From: Flavipsychrobacter sp.
GTDB lineage: Bacteria; Bacteroidota; Bacteroidia; Chitinophagales; Chitinophagaceae
Length of the DNA stretch: 17,627 nucleotides
Direction: 5' to 3'
NCBI GenBank assembly: GCA_021156265.1
Contig: JAJNBR010000026.1
Coordinates: forward strand, 1 to 17,627
The notes beneath the pieces are model-generated. The model was not told the origin of the DNA and did not search any database. It was given only the letters and a program-made list of their open reading frames with translations. The position numbers and the translations under genes were made by a program. How positions within the stretch are numbered: the first letter of the stretch is position 1; every line of letters begins with the position of its first letter. Shown here in pieces: positions 16,592 to 17,627 of this stretch.

Positions 16592-17095
16592 ATGCGCCAC
16601 ACGAGATTCTTCCTGTTTCTACTCCTGCCGTTATTCTTCGCCTCCTGTACAGTAAAAGAAGGTAGTGAAGAAAAAGAACTGCACAAGGTTACCAAAGTAA
16701 TCGATGGTGACACCTTCTGGATAGACGATAAGGAAAAAGTGCGGTTGATAGGTGTTGATGCACCTGAGTCGCGCAACACAGGGCGCAAAAAGATCGGCTA
16801 TTATGGCAAAGAAGCTAAGGCATTTTTGAAAAGCTACCTGATGGGCAAACGTGTAGAGTTGAAATACGATGTCACTCGCACCGACCGTTACCAACGTACA
16901 CTGGCTTATGTCTACCTCGAAGATGGCACCTTTCTGAATGCGGAGCTGGTAAAGCTGGGCTATGCTATGGTGTACACCGTACCACCTAACGTTAAGTACG
17001 CAGATGATTTCCTGGAATTGCAGCGCGAGGCCAGAGAGAACGGCCGGGGGCTGTGGGGAAAAGAAGACCTGGAATACCAGGCATCTAACCCATGA
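16592..17095 (+). CDS. Thermonuclease (staphylococcal nuclease-like) lipoprotein
   Basis: This encodes 167 residues from ATG 16592. The first 19 residues are a lipoprotein signal with the box FASC and lipidated Cys19. A staphylococcal nuclease (SNase/TNase) domain fills residues about 32-158. Its active-site residues are all present: Asp38 and Asp40 (VIDGDTFW), Arg51 (VRLIG), Asp56 and Glu59 (VDAPES), and Arg102 (RYQRTLAYV), corresponding to Asp19, Asp21, Arg35, Asp40, Glu43 and Arg87 of the S. aureus enzyme. It should cut DNA and RNA with calcium, outside the inner membrane and tethered by lipid. Its last 11 bases overlap the 3' end of the convergent CsbD-like gene. Possible roles are nutrient scavenging or destruction of extracellular DNA; neither is shown here. 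Confidence 0.92.
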   Translation: MRHTRFFLFLLLPLFFASCTVKEGSEEKELHKVTKVIDGDTFWIDDKEKVRLIGVDAPESRNTGRKKIGYYGKEAKAFLKSYLMGKRVELKYDVTRTDRYQRTLAYVYLEDGTFLNAELVKLGYAMVYTVPPNVKYADDFLELQREARENGRGLWGKEDLEYQASNP

Positions 17096-17273
17096 TGTGC
17101 AGCCAGTTGGTGATCTCGTCGCGCGTCTTCCCGGTTTTATCCTCGAGGCGCTGCAATAACTCTTCTTCTTTACCTATCTGGTACATCAGGTCTTCATCAG
17201 TCAGGTGCGGATACTGGCTCTTCAGTTTCAGTTTTGCCTGTTCCCACTCGGTTAAAAAATCTCCTGGTTTCAT
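17085..17273 (-). CDS. CsbD-like small general-stress protein
   Basis: This encodes 62 residues from the ATG at 17273; an earlier in-frame start at 17324 adds an unrelated hydrophobic stretch and is less likely. The sequence is charged and helical: FLTEWEQAKLKLKSQYPHL, then LTDEDLMYQIGKEEELLQRL and TGKTRDEITNWL. The order W-x-x-x-K-x-K...LTD-x-D-L-x-x-x-x-G-K-x-x-E-L-x-x-x-L-x-x-K-x-G-K is that of the CsbD family as I know it, small proteins induced by general stress, of unclear molecular function. Its 3' end overlaps the nuclease gene by 11 bases on the opposite strand. I see no good promoter. Confidence 0.75.
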   Translation of the reverse strand: MKPGDFLTEWEQAKLKLKSQYPHLTDEDLMYQIGKEEELLQRLEDKTGKTRDEITNWLHIMG

Positions 17274-17385
17274 ATTGCGGTTGTTTAGTGTCGAGTTTAC
17301 AGTCAGGTACACGACAATACACATCGCATAAAAACTATTCCTTCTCTCTTATGCACGCATCGCATATCCCCACAATATTTTCCCG

Positions 17386-17393
17386 TATCTTAG
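17386..17393 (+). promoter_or_regulatory. Possible -7 box for the GAF-domain gene
   Basis: TATCTTAG, a near match to TAnnTTTG, ends 10 bases before the ATG at 17404. No -33 box is clear. Confidence 0.25.
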
Positions 17394-17403
17394 TCAGAAT
17401 TAT

Positions 17404-17627
17404 ATGCAGCTAAATATCGTGAAGGCCTCAGCCGAGGAGGCTATGAAAATGCTTGAAGACGGCGCCCCCCAACATAAAATACTGGCACACCTTGTAACGA
17501 CCGCAGAGACAATTGCGGATGGTGATGTTGTGTCCTCTATACTGATAGTAGACCAGACCGGACTGCTGCGCAATGGGGCCTCTCCGGGATTACCGCACGA
17601 TTATCTCACGGCTATTGATGGTTTAAA
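17404..17627 (+). CDS. GAF-domain protein, N-terminal part (runs off the window)
   Basis: ATG 17404 opens a frame of 74 codons that stays open to the window edge. After an N-terminal helix (MQLNIVKASAEEAMKMLEDG) the sequence ILAHLVTTAETIADGDVVSS, then SILIVDQTGLLRNGASPGLP and HDYLTAIDGL, is the typical beginning of a GAF domain as found in sensor kinases and cyclases: LxxLxxxxE, a SILLLD strand, LRxGAAPSLP and YxxAIDG. GAF domains bind small molecules or mediate dimer contacts. The output domain lies beyond the window, so kinase, cyclase or other cannot be decided. It is missing from a simple stop-to-stop listing because no stop is inside the window. Confidence 0.8.
   Translation, partial: MQLNIVKASAEEAMKMLEDGAPQHKILAHLVTTAETIADGDVVSSILIVDQTGLLRNGASPGLPHDYLTAIDGL

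Overview
The window looks like chromosomal DNA of a Bacteroidota bacterium, most likely in or near the Chitinophagaceae. Evidence: a protein with a type IX secretion (T9SS) C-terminal sorting domain, the order coaBC - DUF4835/PorD-type protein - DUF4296 lipoprotein, a 2TM-domain protein, a stand-alone DUF4157-like mini-zincin, promoter boxes of the Bacteroidota type (TAnnTTTG), and few Shine-Dalgarno sequences. This is an inference from gene content, not a database match. I see no mobile element, CRISPR array, tRNA or rRNA.

Layout. 1-90 is the last zinc-finger codons of secA, followed by a perfect hairpin terminator. 170-754 is a DUF6580-like membrane protein. 950-3589 (minus) is a large Asp-box (BNR/sortilin-like) protein with a T9SS sorting domain. 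3728-4367 holds a small HExxH protein and a 2TM-domain protein. 4441-7667 is a signalling pair: a soluble TPR hybrid histidine kinase ending in an HPt domain, then a receiver domain tethered to the membrane by a C-terminal helix. 7739-8929 is a class I PLP aminotransferase. Its stop codon abuts the stop codon of a minus-strand cluster, 8930-11391: coaBC, a DUF4835 (PorD-type) protein and a DUF4296 lipoprotein. 11491-12408 (minus) is an ECF sigma factor and a membrane protein likely to be its anti-sigma factor, separated by no bases. 12521-13150 (minus) is a secreted YceI protein. 13309-13416 is a short possible gene with its own terminator. Then come a RimJ-like acetyltransferase (13493), an acyl-CoA dehydrogenase (14151), a group of lipoprotein, acetyltransferase and nuclease lipoprotein (15368-17095), a CsbD-like small protein (minus, 17085-17273), and the 5' part of a GAF-domain protein running off the end (17404-17627).

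How the genes may work together. The T9SS cargo protein and the PorD-type gene fit a cell that secretes through T9SS. The hybrid kinase and membrane receiver are adjacent and could form a phosphorelay. The sigma/anti-sigma pair is a normal trans-envelope unit, but the sigma gene has no canonical start codon ahead of its conserved region 2. Most other genes are housekeeping or generic accessory genes. I found no convincing whole new system. The best leads are the sigma factor 5' end, the short transcription unit at 13309-13473, the tethered receiver, and the substituted active-site residues in CoaC.
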